A stretch of DNA of 64,000 nucleotides from Halobacterium zhouii (lineage in GTDB: Archaea; Halobacteriota; Halobacteria; Halobacteriales; Halobacteriaceae): positions 1 through 64,000 of the forward strand of contig NZ_CP089593.1 of assembly GCF_021249405.1 (NCBI RefSeq). Reading direction: 5' to 3'. The translations under genes were made by a program, and so were the position numbers. Each line of letters begins with the position of its first letter. Within the stretch, counting starts at the first letter, position 1. The notes beneath the pieces are model-generated. The model was not told where the DNA came from, ran no database searches, and saw nothing but the letters and a program-made list of their open reading frames with translations. Of the stretch, positions 8,141-17,719 are shown one piece after another.

Positions 8141-9988
8141 TCACTCGGTGTTCCACGCGTCCGCGACGGGACTCGACGACTCGCTCCTGTCGCTTCGGTC
8201 GCTGGTCGTCGTACTCCCGTCCCGCTCTCGGCCTCCAGTGGCGGTTCCGTTCGCGTCTGTCGCCGCACGTCCGTTCGACGTGCCGCCACCTGCGTTCTTG
8301 CCACTCTCTGATTCGCTACCGACGGACTCCACCTGGTCGACGCCGTCTGTCGTCGCGCCGAGCGCACCCTCGGAGTCGACCTCGGGGAGGTCGGGCGTCG
8401 TCATCCGGTCGATCTGGTCGCGGAACCACGGCGGCGTGTCGCTGCGGGCGCGCTCGAAGAGGTCGAGGATGCTCTCGTCGGCGACGTACGTCGCGCCCTC
8501 GTCGTCGGGTGCGCGCACGACGCGGCCCGCGGCCTGGATGACGGTCCGCATCGCCGAGCGGTAGTACCACGCCCACTGGCCGTCCGCGAGGCGGGACGCC
8601 ACCCGGGAGTCACTGGTGTTCAGGAACGGCGCCTTGCACAGCACCTGCCAGCGCGCGAGGTCGTACTTCAGGTCGAGGGCTTCCTCCATTTTCACCGCGA
8701 CGAACACCTCGGGGTCGTCGCTTGCCTTCCAGCGCTCGAGTTCGGCGTCCCGGGTGTCCGAGTCGTGCGTGCGGACGCGGTCACCGACCCCGTGGGCCTC
8801 GAGCTCCGCTCCGAGTTTCTCCGCGATGTCGTAGGAGTGAGCGTGTATCAACCCCTTCTCGTCCGGATGCTTGGCCATCACCTGCACGACGGTCTCCGCG
8901 AGTTTCGGGAGCGTGCTGTCGCGGTCCTCGTAGGTCATCTTCCCCCTCGTGACGTCGTACAGCGGCCGGTTCTCCACGGGGAACGTGTGCTCGACGTCGA
9001 CGAGCGCGACGTTCGACGGGTCGAGGCCGACGCTCCGGCAGAACGCCTCCTTGTTCAGGATGGTCGCCGACAGCAACGCGAAGTTGTTCGCGCGGTCCCA
9101 GACCGTGTGCTTGAGGTAGCGCTCCGGGTTCATCGGCTTCACCGTCACCGAGCGCTCGCTGGCGTCGACCACCCACTCAGTTGCAGACTCCGGATTCTCG
9201 TAGTCCTCGACGAACCAGTCGAGTTCCGAGAGCAGTTCCTGCAGACGGTCCTTTCTGGCGACTTCCTCGGCGGTGAGTTCGTTCTGCCCGATGAGTTCGT
9301 CTTTCGCGCCCTCGCAGACCCGCGAGAGGTGTTCGGCGAAGCGCGATGCGGCCTCCGGGTCGCCGTCCACGTCGGGCACCCGGACGTCCTCCCAGACGGG
9401 GACGGTGCGCTCGTTCAGGTCGATGGTGGCGTACATCTCAGCCCACTCCGCGAGGCCGTGGGCTTCGTCGACGACGCAGACGTCCCGGCGTCGGAACACT
9501 TCCGACCCCGCGGTGCGCATGAAGTACGCGAGCGTCATCGCGGCGTTTTCACGACTCGACGCGATGGCGCGGTCCGAGAAGTACGGACAGCGGTGTTTGA
9601 CCGCGCAGTCGTAGCCGGATTCGCGGACGCAGGGCGCGCGGTCCACAGGCGTCGTCTCCTCGCCCGGCAGGATGCACGTGTAGTTGCGCTTCCCGCGGAT
9701 GACCTGGAGGTCCTCCAGCAGGTCGTCTTCAGCGACGTCGTCCAACTGGGACACCTGCGGTGTGGTGTAGTACGCGCCGGTGGCGTCGCTCGGGTCGGAT
9801 TCGTCGACGGTGCGCGCGCATCCCATGATGGCGCGAGCGATGAGGGACTTCCCGCTGCCGGTCGGCGCGCGCACGAGGACCACGTCGTTGCCCGACTCGA
9901 AGGCCGCACGGACGTCCCGGAGCGCCTGTTCCTGTGCGCCCCGGAACTCGGGGGCGGGGAACGCCGACGAGATGCGCTCTGGATTCAC
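8141..9988 (-). CDS. XPD/Rad3-type iron-sulfur DNA helicase
   Basis: 615-residue SF2 helicase resembling XPD/DinG, a 5'-3' DNA helicase of repair or recombination. Walker A is RAPTGSGKS near residue 42; the DEAH box is VVDEAHGLAEW near residue 175. Four cysteines between these motifs (YTC, APC, YDC, HRC at about 95-125) match the 4Fe-4S pin of XPD. Motif VI is AAGRVVRAPDD near residue 515. The last 80 residues are low-complexity Ser/Thr/Gly/Asp, likely disordered. The GTG at 9988 (VNPERISSAF) is preferred; GTG at 10000 and ATG at 10057 are alternatives. Confidence 0.88.
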   Translation of the reverse strand: MNPERISSAFPAPEFRGAQEQALRDVRAAFESGNDVVLVRAPTGSGKSLIARAIMGCARTVDESDPSDATGAYYTTPQVSQLDDVAEDDLLEDLQVIRGKRNYTCILPGEETTPVDRAPCVRESGYDCAVKHRCPYFSDRAIASSRENAAMTLAYFMRTAGSEVFRRRDVCVVDEAHGLAEWAEMYATIDLNERTVPVWEDVRVPDVDGDPEAASRFAEHLSRVCEGAKDELIGQNELTAEEVARKDRLQELLSELDWFVEDYENPESATEWVVDASERSVTVKPMNPERYLKHTVWDRANNFALLSATILNKEAFCRSVGLDPSNVALVDVEHTFPVENRPLYDVTRGKMTYEDRDSTLPKLAETVVQVMAKHPDEKGLIHAHSYDIAEKLGAELEAHGVGDRVRTHDSDTRDAELERWKASDDPEVFVAVKMEEALDLKYDLARWQVLCKAPFLNTSDSRVASRLADGQWAWYYRSAMRTVIQAAGRVVRAPDDEGATYVADESILDLFERARSDTPPWFRDQIDRMTTPDLPEVDSEGALGATTDGVDQVESVGSESESGKNAGGGTSNGRAATDANGTATGGRERDGSTTTSDRSDRSESSSPVADAWNTE

Positions 9989-10054
9989 TACCGGTGCCAC
10001 GCACGCCCCCCGGATAACCGCACCGCTCCCGCCGGACTCCCGTCCACGAGAAAG

Positions 10055-10062
10055 CATTTACC
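10055..10062 (+). promoter_or_regulatory. TATA-like box, lipoprotein gene
   Basis: CATTTACC within GCATTTACCACG, 30 bases before the ATG at 10085. The same word CATTTACCAC occurs 30 bases before the lipoprotein start at 45627, so the two lipoprotein genes share a promoter style. Confidence 0.5.
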
Positions 10063-10084
10063 ACGTACATGTGTCGGACCAGTC

Positions 10085-10645
10085 ATGCATCGCCGCCGCG
10101 TGCTGGCGCTCGCCGCCAGTTCCGTCCTCCTCGCTGGCTGCAGCGGCAGCCAGTCGGTCCTCCAGCGACGCGACCCGCCGTCGACGGGGGAGTTGCTGAC
10201 GGCCGAGCGCCCTCCTGCTGAACCGCCTCGAAACGCGACCGACGAAACGGCTCCACCGCTCGACTACCCCGCGAAGCCAGCGTCGTACACCGAACAGTCC
10301 GCCGCGTCGTTCGTCGAACAGTACGAGCGAGCGTACCGCCGGAACACCCTTCTCGAGCGACGGGGCGGCGAACTCGTCTCCCACGACAGCGATTTCGCGT
10401 TCACGACGCCGCTCGCGGTCTCTAGCGAAGCCTGCGTCGTTCGAACCCAGTACCGGTACACGACGATAGAGAAAGAAGCCGGGAGTGAGCAACGCACGGC
10501 CGGCCACTCTCCCTGGATGTTGGTCACGTGCTACGTGGACGACTCGCTGGTCGTTCGCGCCGAACGGGACGGCGACCGGGACGAGAAGAACGTCCTCCGC
10601 CCGGACCCCTGGAAGACCGGTACCATCCTCGAACCGGCCGAGTGA
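10085..10645 (+). CDS. Uncharacterised lipoprotein
   Basis: 186 residues with an N-terminal signal (RRRVLALAASSVLLAGC) ending in the lipobox LAGC. It is therefore predicted to be exported, with the twin-Arg-like RRR suggesting Tat, and lipid-anchored at Cys19. The mature part has a Pro/Thr-rich linker then a compact region with conserved-looking Tyr, Trp and two Cys (EACVVRT, VTCYVDD) that could pair. Function unknown. Start fixed by the signal peptide and the TATA box 30 bases upstream. Confidence 0.7.
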   Translation: MHRRRVLALAASSVLLAGCSGSQSVLQRRDPPSTGELLTAERPPAEPPRNATDETAPPLDYPAKPASYTEQSAASFVEQYERAYRRNTLLERRGGELVSHDSDFAFTTPLAVSSEACVVRTQYRYTTIEKEAGSEQRTAGHSPWMLVTCYVDDSLVVRAERDGDRDEKNVLRPDPWKTGTILEPAE

Positions 10646-10675
10646 GAGAAATCCGGCTTCTCCGCTGAATGCCCG

Positions 10676-10876
10676 TCAGTCCTCGAGTTCCTTGACGTCC
10701 TCGCTGGTCGGGTAGTCCGGCAACTGCTCGATGCACTCGAAGCAGAGGAAGTGCTCGCTGCCGTCCTCGAACTCCAGGGTCATCCCACCGGTCTCGGTGC
10801 CCTCGGTCGTCCAGATGTTCGCGATGCCGCCGGCGAGTCGGACCTCGTCGCCACACCCCTCGCAGCGTTCGCCCAT
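10676..10876 (-). CDS. Small two-CxxC zinc-ribbon-like protein
   Basis: 66 residues. Cys pairs CEGC (residues 5-8) and CFEC (about 46-49) would form one zinc site, and the tail ends in an acidic helix (TSEDVKELED). The ATG at 10876 is chosen because everything upstream is Arg/Ser shadow sequence. Such proteins are abundant in haloarchaea and usually lack assigned functions. It is divergent from the cysteine-cluster gene at 10935. Confidence 0.6.
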   Translation of the reverse strand: MGERCEGCGDEVRLAGGIANIWTTEGTETGGMTLEFEDGSEHFLCFECIEQLPDYPTSEDVKELED

Positions 10877-10934
10877 GCCTCCGCTTGGAACGGCGCGGAC
10901 AAACACTTTCGCCTCACGGCTCCAACCCGTGTGC

Positions 10935-11885
10935 ATGGAGGTGGACTGCTCGAACTGCGCGGGCTGTTGTGTCGACTGGCGCGCGCTGGCGGACGTGTCC
11001 GACCACGAGCGCGACGGCCGCGGCCCGCAGCAGCCACTCGACGACGCGTACAATCTCGTCCCGCTCACGCGCGAGGACGTGCGGACGTTCCTCGATTCGG
11101 GACTCGGGGACGCGATGACGCCGCGGCTCTGGGAAGCCGACTACGGCCCGAGCGTCACCGTCGGCGACCACGAGGTCGCCGCAATCAACGGCAAGCCGGC
11201 GTTCTTCGTGGGCTTGCGCAAACCACCGAAGCCCGTCGCGGCGTTCGGTGGGGCGTCCGGTGGCGGTTCGACAGCCGGTGGCGATTCGACGGTCGACGCC
11301 GAGTCGACGGCCAGCGGCGACGCCGACGTCGGCTTCGACCCCGCGTGGCTGCCGACGTGCGCGTTCCTCGACCCCGAGACGCTGCAGTGTCGCATCCACG
11401 GCGACCCCGAGTACCCCGAGGAGTGTGCGACGTACCCTGGGCACAACCTCGCGCTCGACGCGGAGACGGAGTGCGAACGCGTGGAGCGCCACGTCGGCGG
11501 CGAGCGACTGCTCGACGACACGCCACCAGAAGACGACCCGGGGCTGCTGTTTGGCCCGCAAGCGGTCGGCGAGACGGTGTTCGCGTACCCGGAGCCAGCG
11601 GACCTCGAGGGGGCGCTCCTCGATCGTCTCGCCGTGGGCGAACTCGCGGACGAGGACCGAGCGCGGTTCGTTGCCGTCGCTGCCGCGAGTGCGCCTGGAA
11701 CCACCGCTGTCGAACCGACGAAGCGCAAGGAGGCTTATCAGACGGCGCTCGAAGCGGACTCCTGGGTCGGACAGTCGATTCGGGAGTGGGAGGAACGCGC
11801 CGACAGCGACGACCCGGATTCGGGGCTCTCCGAGCGCGTGGAAGTGGAGCGAGGAGCACCCGAGACTCCGGGCTGGGAGCAGTAG
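10935..11885 (+). CDS. YkgJ-family cysteine-cluster protein
   Basis: 316 residues beginning MEVDCSNCAGCCVDW, the C-x2-C-x2-CC cluster of the YkgJ family, with further cysteines in TCAFL, LQCRIHGDPEYPEECATYPG and TECERV that complete the presumed metal or Fe-S site. Biochemical function of the family is unknown. Between residues about 100 and 135 there is a Gly/Ser/Thr/Asp low-complexity insert (SGGGSTAGGDST-like) made of short degenerate repeats, probably a disordered loop peculiar to this lineage. Confidence 0.75.
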   Translation: MEVDCSNCAGCCVDWRALADVSDHERDGRGPQQPLDDAYNLVPLTREDVRTFLDSGLGDAMTPRLWEADYGPSVTVGDHEVAAINGKPAFFVGLRKPPKPVAAFGGASGGGSTAGGDSTVDAESTASGDADVGFDPAWLPTCAFLDPETLQCRIHGDPEYPEECATYPGHNLALDAETECERVERHVGGERLLDDTPPEDDPGLLFGPQAVGETVFAYPEPADLEGALLDRLAVGELADEDRARFVAVAAASAPGTTAVEPTKRKEAYQTALEADSWVGQSIREWEERADSDDPDSGLSERVEVERGAPETPGWEQ

Positions 11886-11995
11886 CGGCTGGCTGACAGC
11901 CACACCACTACGGCCATCGCTTCCTGCTCTCATGGCTGTCACTCTCTACCGTGGTCGGCGGCGTCGGCGCTGCTACGAGCAGTAGGATAGGCCGA

Positions 11996-12163
11996 CTAGT
12001 TGGATTTGATCTGCTGGAACTGGTCGAGCAGGTCGTCCGCCGACTCGCCGGAGTCGAACTCTACGGACCCCTCGTAGGCCGTTCGCGTGTCGTCGTCCGC
12101 GATGTCGACGGAACTGTTCTTCTGCTCGCGGCGCTCGTGTTCGTCCTCGTCATAGGCACCCAT
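11996..12163 (-). CDS. DUF5786-like haloarchaeal small protein
   Basis: 55 residues starting MGAYDEDEHERREQK with a C-terminal DDLLDQFQQIK helix; the pattern matches a short, highly charged haloarchaeal family I associate with DUF5786. No catalytic residues. The ATG at 12163 is chosen on the family N-terminus; an in-frame ATG lies two codons upstream. Function unknown. Confidence 0.65.
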   Translation of the reverse strand: MGAYDEDEHERREQKNSSVDIADDDTRTAYEGSVEFDSGESADDLLDQFQQIKSN

Positions 12164-12299
12164 TGACATGGCAACTACACTCACTCTTGTCGGTCGATGG
12201 GCTTGAATGTAACGGACGGTGAGACGACACCAGTTAGACGGCGTGTGGTCGCCGAAAACGACCGAATAAGTCGGTCGTGGCGACCGATCGGTCGACCGC

Positions 12300-12584
12300 T
12301 CAGAACGACACCGGGCGCGGACCGTCGGTCCCCATCGGCGCCGGGTCGCGGTCGGTGTACCCGACGCGGCCCACGGCCTCCGCGCTCACGGCACCGAACA
12401 CCGCGAGTTGCGCCTCGAGCGCGCTCCCGAAGCGTCCTTCGCCGGTCCGCTCGATGACCGCCCGCAACTGTTCGGTCCCGTTCGGGTGGTCGAGTCGGTG
12501 GTCGCCACACCGGTCGGCGAGTTCCTCGGCGGTCAGCGGGTAGCTCTGTGCGGCCAGCAGGTCACCGGTCTCTCTGAGCGTCAT
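12300..12584 (-). CDS. DUF5789-like haloarchaeal small protein
   Basis: 94 residues. Recognised by the pattern SYPLTAEELADRCGDHRLDHPNGTE, then a helix, then the C-terminal GRVGYTDRDPAPMGTDGP ending Val-Ser-Phe. This layout is typical of the haloarchaeal DUF5789 family of unknown function. Same strand as the DUF5786-like gene, with a 136-base gap. Confidence 0.65.
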   Translation of the reverse strand: MTLRETGDLLAAQSYPLTAEELADRCGDHRLDHPNGTEQLRAVIERTGEGRFGSALEAQLAVFGAVSAEAVGRVGYTDRDPAPMGTDGPRPVSF

Positions 12585-12724
12585 CGAACAGTGAATCGGG
12601 GACGCCGTACAAACCGGTTGTGCATGAATGATTATGATTGTTTAAGGTCCTGAAGGAGTTCGGTGAGTCGAGAAAGGAACCTAGCTTACCGAGTTGTTTT
12701 GGCCCCGCAACCCGCAGTCGGGGT

Positions 12725-13534
12725 ATGGTCTACGCGGACCTCCACGTCCACACCGACAACTCCGACGGCACGCTCTCGCTCGCGGATGTCCCCGCCGCCG
12801 CCCGCGACGCCGGCGTCTCCGTCGTCGCCATCACCGACCACGACCGCCTCCACCCCGAACTCGACGAACCGGTCGCGGAGCGTGGAGGGGTCGAACTCGT
12901 CCACGGCATCGAGTTGCGCGTCGACGCGGGCGACCAGCGGATCGACGTGCTCGGTTACGGCGTCACCGCCACCGACGACCTCGTCGCGGAGTGCGAGCGC
13001 ATCCAGCGCGACCGCGTCGAGCGCGGCGCGAAGATAATCGAGAACGTCGAAGCCCACCTCGGCGTCACGCTCGACGTCGAACCCCGGGAGGGCCTCGGTC
13101 GCCCGCACGTCGCGCGCAGCGTGGTCGCCCACCCCGACACCGAGTACGACGAGCTAGGGGCCGTCTTCGACGACCTCATCGGGGACGACGGCCCGTGCTT
13201 CGTCGCCCGCGATGTCCCTAGCTTCGAGACGGGCGTCGCGCTCCTCCAGGACGCCTGCGGCCTCGTCGGCCTCGCCCACCCGCTCCGCTACGACGATCCG
13301 GAGGCGGCGCTCGCGCGCTGTGCCGACCTCGACGCGGTGGAACTCCACTACCCCTACGACCGCCCCGTCGGCAGCGACCCCGACGCCGAAGGGAGCGGTC
13401 ACGCAGCCGTGGAGGCCGCAATCGAGGAACACGACCTGATTCCTACGGGCGGCAGCGACGCTCACGAGCGCACACTCGGCAAGGCTGGACTCTCCCGTGA
13501 GGAGTACGAGCGCGTGCAAGTCCGCCTCTCCTGA
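12725..13534 (+). CDS. PHP-domain phosphoesterase
   Basis: 269-residue PHP-family metal-dependent phosphoesterase, most like the RNase AM/YciV (3',5'-nucleoside bisphosphate phosphatase) group. Metal ligands are visible: DLHVHTDNSDGT at the start, AITDHDR near residue 37, HGIELR near residue 60, GLAHP near residue 180 and TGGSDAH near residue 240. Start chosen at MVYADLHVH; the reading frame continues upstream without family similarity. Exact substrate unproven. Confidence 0.85.
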   Translation: MVYADLHVHTDNSDGTLSLADVPAAARDAGVSVVAITDHDRLHPELDEPVAERGGVELVHGIELRVDAGDQRIDVLGYGVTATDDLVAECERIQRDRVERGAKIIENVEAHLGVTLDVEPREGLGRPHVARSVVAHPDTEYDELGAVFDDLIGDDGPCFVARDVPSFETGVALLQDACGLVGLAHPLRYDDPEAALARCADLDAVELHYPYDRPVGSDPDAEGSGHAAVEAAIEEHDLIPTGGSDAHERTLGKAGLSREEYERVQVRLS

Positions 13535-13607
13535 ACTGCACGCGAGTCACGGTACCACGAGTGCCGCCGCCGTAGGGTTCAGGTAGCCTCGGCCCGAAAC
13601 AACTCGC

Positions 13608-13769
13608 ATGCAGTGTCACTACTGCGACCGGAGCGCGGACCTCACCGTCGACAAGGACGGCGTCAAGGTCGGCCTCTGCGAGGAGCACTTCCAGGAGCGC
13701 CTGGACGAGTTCTCCGACGACGAAGCCCTCCAGCGCCTCCGGGACCAGTTCGAGATCGACCGCGCGTAG
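13608..13769 (+). CDS. 53-residue zinc-finger miniprotein (DUF6757-like)
   Basis: Starts MQCHYCDRSADLTV. A CxxC pair at residues 3-6 plus CEEHFQERL near 28 give a CCCH-type metal site, followed by a charged helix (DEALQRLRDQF). It resembles a widespread haloarchaeal small-protein family that I associate with DUF6757. No function known. Confidence 0.6.
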   Translation: MQCHYCDRSADLTVDKDGVKVGLCEEHFQERLDEFSDDEALQRLRDQFEIDRA

Positions 13770-13949
13770 CGAGCGGTCGCGGGGAGTGAATCGACGACGC
13801 ACAGCGGACCGACTGCGCGTTGATTGCGGACTGACCGCGCGTCGATTGCGGACCAACGACGCGTCGCTCGCGTTCTCCGCTCACCCACGTCCCGCGTTCA
13901 GTTCCGCTCGCGTTCTCCGTTCTCTGCTCCCGCCCGCCCAGTCCCGCGT

Positions 13950-15564
<1,615 letters not shown>

Positions 15565-15569
15565 CCCAC

Positions 15570-15792
15570 TTTTTGCTCTGCGTGGGGCGCGCGCAGCGCG
15601 CCCCACTCGGCAAAAACTTGGGGAAAAAGCACTCCTCCTTCGGTTCGCTCACTTCGTTCGCTCCCCTCAGTCGTCGGCCTCCGCTCGCTCGGCTCACGGG
15701 TCGCTTCGCTCCCCGTTCGCGCGTTCCGAGGCGGCGAAGCCGCCTCGCGTCGCTCGCGCAGTGAACCGCTTCGCTCGGGCTTTTCAAGCCAC
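15570..15792 (+). repeat. 3'-linked dispersed repeat, copy 1
   Basis: Begins six bases after the acyl-CoA dehydrogenase stop. Order: hairpin TTTTGC...GCAAAAA (15570-15616) enclosing a GGGGCGCG/CGCGCCCC stem; core AAAAAGCACTCCTCC (15624-15638); then GTCGGCCTCCGCTCGCTC, a CCGTTCGCGCGTTCCGAGGC arm with hairpin, and an end GGGCTTTTCAAGCC. The same order is found near 36.4, 45.4, 47.7 and 53.4 kb, always downstream of a stop codon and in sense orientation. This fills the gap between 15564 and 15879. Confidence 0.75.
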
Positions 15793-15878
15793 TCGCTCGC
15801 CGATGCTTGTGGACAGACCCTTCTTCTGACCGACGCACCACGACAAGACACTTACCGACTCCTCGGGAAGCCGACGAT

Positions 15879-16844
15879 ATGCCAACCCGTAGAGCGGCCC
15901 TCCGAGCGGGCAGCGCGGCGCTTCTCGCCGTGCTCGCCGGCTGTCAGGCAGTCGGAGACGGCTCGCCGAAGACGGGCGGGCCGACCACGAGCGAACCTGC
16001 CGGGACGACCACGCCCGACGAACCGACGCTGTACGCGACTGTCGTCGACGCGAGCGAGGTCCCCGACGGATCGGTTGTCGTACCCGCCACGCTCGAACTG
16101 CACGCACTCGTCGCGGACGCCGCGGCCGCCGAGGGACGGGTCGACCTCCAGGAAAACTGGGGCGTGAGCGGCGACGAGCCACTCGCGCTCGGCCAGTTCG
16201 CGTACCTCCGGTTCCGGGGCGAGACGTACGAGCCAAACGCGACGTACACGCACTTCGCGCAGGAAGCGAGTTACACTTACACAGCCGAGCAGATCCCCGA
16301 AAGCGAGGTCGGCGGCGACGTTCTCCAGTACGCAGACCTGAACGAGAGCGAGCGCGCGATCGTCGACGAGATGCTCGTCAACGGGTCGTACGACGTCGGC
16401 TTCCACGAAGCGCTGCCCGCAGCCGCTAGAACGTTCCAGCTACAGAGCTACCTCCGGGTCCAGAACGAGACCTACCGCGTCCAAGCCGTCGTCGGTGACG
16501 CTGCTGCTCACTACACGCTGGATATGGACGCCGCGAGTCCCGGCGACGACGCGCAGGTCGTGACCGTGGCAGACCGCGCTCCCGGGGCGTCGTTCGGCGA
16601 CACCTTCACCGCCGCCGTCGAGGACGGCAGCACGGCGGTCGCCAGCCCCAACGAACTCGCGGCGTACCTCGACGGCGTCTCCGGGAGCGGAGCGACCGGA
16701 GTCTCCGAAGATCGGAGATCTTCGGGATGTAGCGAGTCTTCGATTCGCAACAGCTCGTCGGACGAGCGGAGCGAGTCCGACGGCGTCGACTACGTCGTCA
16801 CGACCACCGCCGTCGCCAGGGTGGAACTCGCAGGCGTGGTCTGA
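15879..16844 (+). CDS. Lipoprotein carrying an inserted palindromic element
   Basis: 321 residues with an RRA-containing signal peptide and lipobox VLAGC near residue 24. The mature protein has a Thr/Pro linker, then an uncharacterised domain (DEPTLYATVVDASEVPDGSVVVP, ETYEPNATYTHF). Near residues 268-303 it contains a 36-residue segment (GVSEDRRSSGC..., RNSSSDERSESDGV) nearly identical to one in the unrelated amidotransferase at 20000-20785. Removing it leaves the frame and the flanking Leu-Asp-Gly-Val-Asp-Tyr intact. Function of the host protein is unknown. Confidence 0.75.
   Translation: MPTRRAALRAGSAALLAVLAGCQAVGDGSPKTGGPTTSEPAGTTTPDEPTLYATVVDASEVPDGSVVVPATLELHALVADAAAAEGRVDLQENWGVSGDEPLALGQFAYLRFRGETYEPNATYTHFAQEASYTYTAEQIPESEVGGDVLQYADLNESERAIVDEMLVNGSYDVGFHEALPAAARTFQLQSYLRVQNETYRVQAVVGDAAAHYTLDMDAASPGDDAQVVTVADRAPGASFGDTFTAAVEDGSTAVASPNELAAYLDGVSGSGATGVSEDRRSSGCSESSIRNSSSDERSESDGVDYVVTTTAVARVELAGVV
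16680..16787 (+). mobile_element. 108-base in-frame palindromic insertion element, copy 1
   Basis: Flanked by direct repeats CGACGGCGTC (16670-16679 and 16778-16787), read as Asp-Gly-Val. The unit is exactly 108 bases (36 codons). Internal hairpins: CCGAAGAT/ATCTTCGG (16705-16725), an imperfect GCGAGTC/GATTCGC, and GCTCGTC/GACGAGC (16753-16767). About 85-90 percent identical by eye to copy 2 at 20531-20638. No ORF of its own, so any mobility would need a trans-acting enzyme. Confidence 0.8.
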
Positions 16845-16916
16845 CCGAGGGACTGACGCGACAGCGAACCCGAACAGTTACGTTCCAGGCCTGACTGCTG
16901 ATGAGTGTGTTCTCGA

Positions 16917-16966
16917 GGCCGTAGCTGCGGTGCTGTCCCGCCACAGCCAGCACCGCAGTCGCGGCC
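16917..16966. other. Strong hairpin between two genes
   Basis: An 11-bp perfect stem CTGCGGTGCTG (16925-16935) / CAGCACCGCAG (16948-16958), extended by GGCCG/CGGCC across a 3x3 internal loop. It lies between the lipoprotein stop and the kinase-like start. It could be a terminator or a structured leader; there is no T-run. Confidence 0.5.
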
Positions 16967-16996
16967 GGCCGCCGCACGACACGCGGCGGAGTTACG

Positions 16997-17719
16997 ATGA
17001 GCGAAGACATCCACGACGCGCTCGACGCACAGTTCGACGAACACGGCATCGTCCGCCAACTCCACGACGTCCCGCCACACGAGGTCTGGGAGGTCTGCGT
17101 CGACGGCCGGCGCGCGGTCTGCAAGCGCGACACCGGCCCGACAGGGAAGGCCACAGTCGAGGGGCGCGTGACCGCGTTCGTCGGCGAGGAAACGACGGTT
17201 CCGGTCCCGGAGGTGCTGGCAGTTGGCGACGACTACTACGTCGCCGGGTGGCACCCGAACGCCCCGGAGCCCGATGCGAGCGGCGGTGACGGTGACGGCA
17301 CGCCGCGCGACCCCGACGAAACGTGGGGGCGGACCGCAGGCCGGAGTCTCGCCACGCTCCACGCAGAGACAGCCGAGCACACTGACGCGTTCGGTCAGTT
17401 CGTGGCTGCCGGAGACGGCGTTCGCGTCGACGGCGCGGACGACTGGCACGCCGCAGTGCTGGCGTACGTCAGGCGGCGGCGTCCGGTGCTCGCCGATTAC
17501 GGACACGGCGACGTCGCGGACGCCGTCCTCGACTACCTCGCAGAACACCCCGAAGCGTTCTCCGGCGCGGGCGACGCCGTCTGCTGTCACGGCTGGTGGA
17601 CGTCCGAGCACGTCGGCGTTCGCGACGACGAGGTGGCCATCTGCGCGACGAGCGCCGTCGCGCGCTCGACGGACAGCGGCGTCGTTTCGGCGTTCGCGCC
17701 CGCGTCCCAGCGCTCGTAG
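16997..17719 (+). pseudogene. Truncated phosphotransferase (APH-like) fused to antisense merB sequence
   Basis: 240-residue ORF. Residues 1 to about 212 resemble the aminoglycoside/choline-kinase-like phosphotransferase fold: RRAVCKRD with the ATP-binding Lys, GRSLATLHAE, and AVCCHGWW in the catalytic-loop position. The expected HGD aspartate is Trp, and the downstream metal-binding D-F-E strand is missing. From about 17640 the ORF simply reads the antisense of the MerB-like gene and stops. The pattern fits a deletion that joined two convergent genes, leaving a 3'-truncated remnant; family assignment rests on motifs only. Confidence 0.55.

Noticed and set aside
15641..15792. Coding potential in the gap after acyl-CoA dehydrogenase
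   Set aside because: Both strands are open only because of CGCTCG-type repeats; the segment is explained by family 1.
17587..17640. C-terminal SSSRTP of the lyase resembling the end of bacterial MerB
   Set aside because: This stretch is the antisense of the kinase-like coding sequence, so the resemblance is most likely coincidence.
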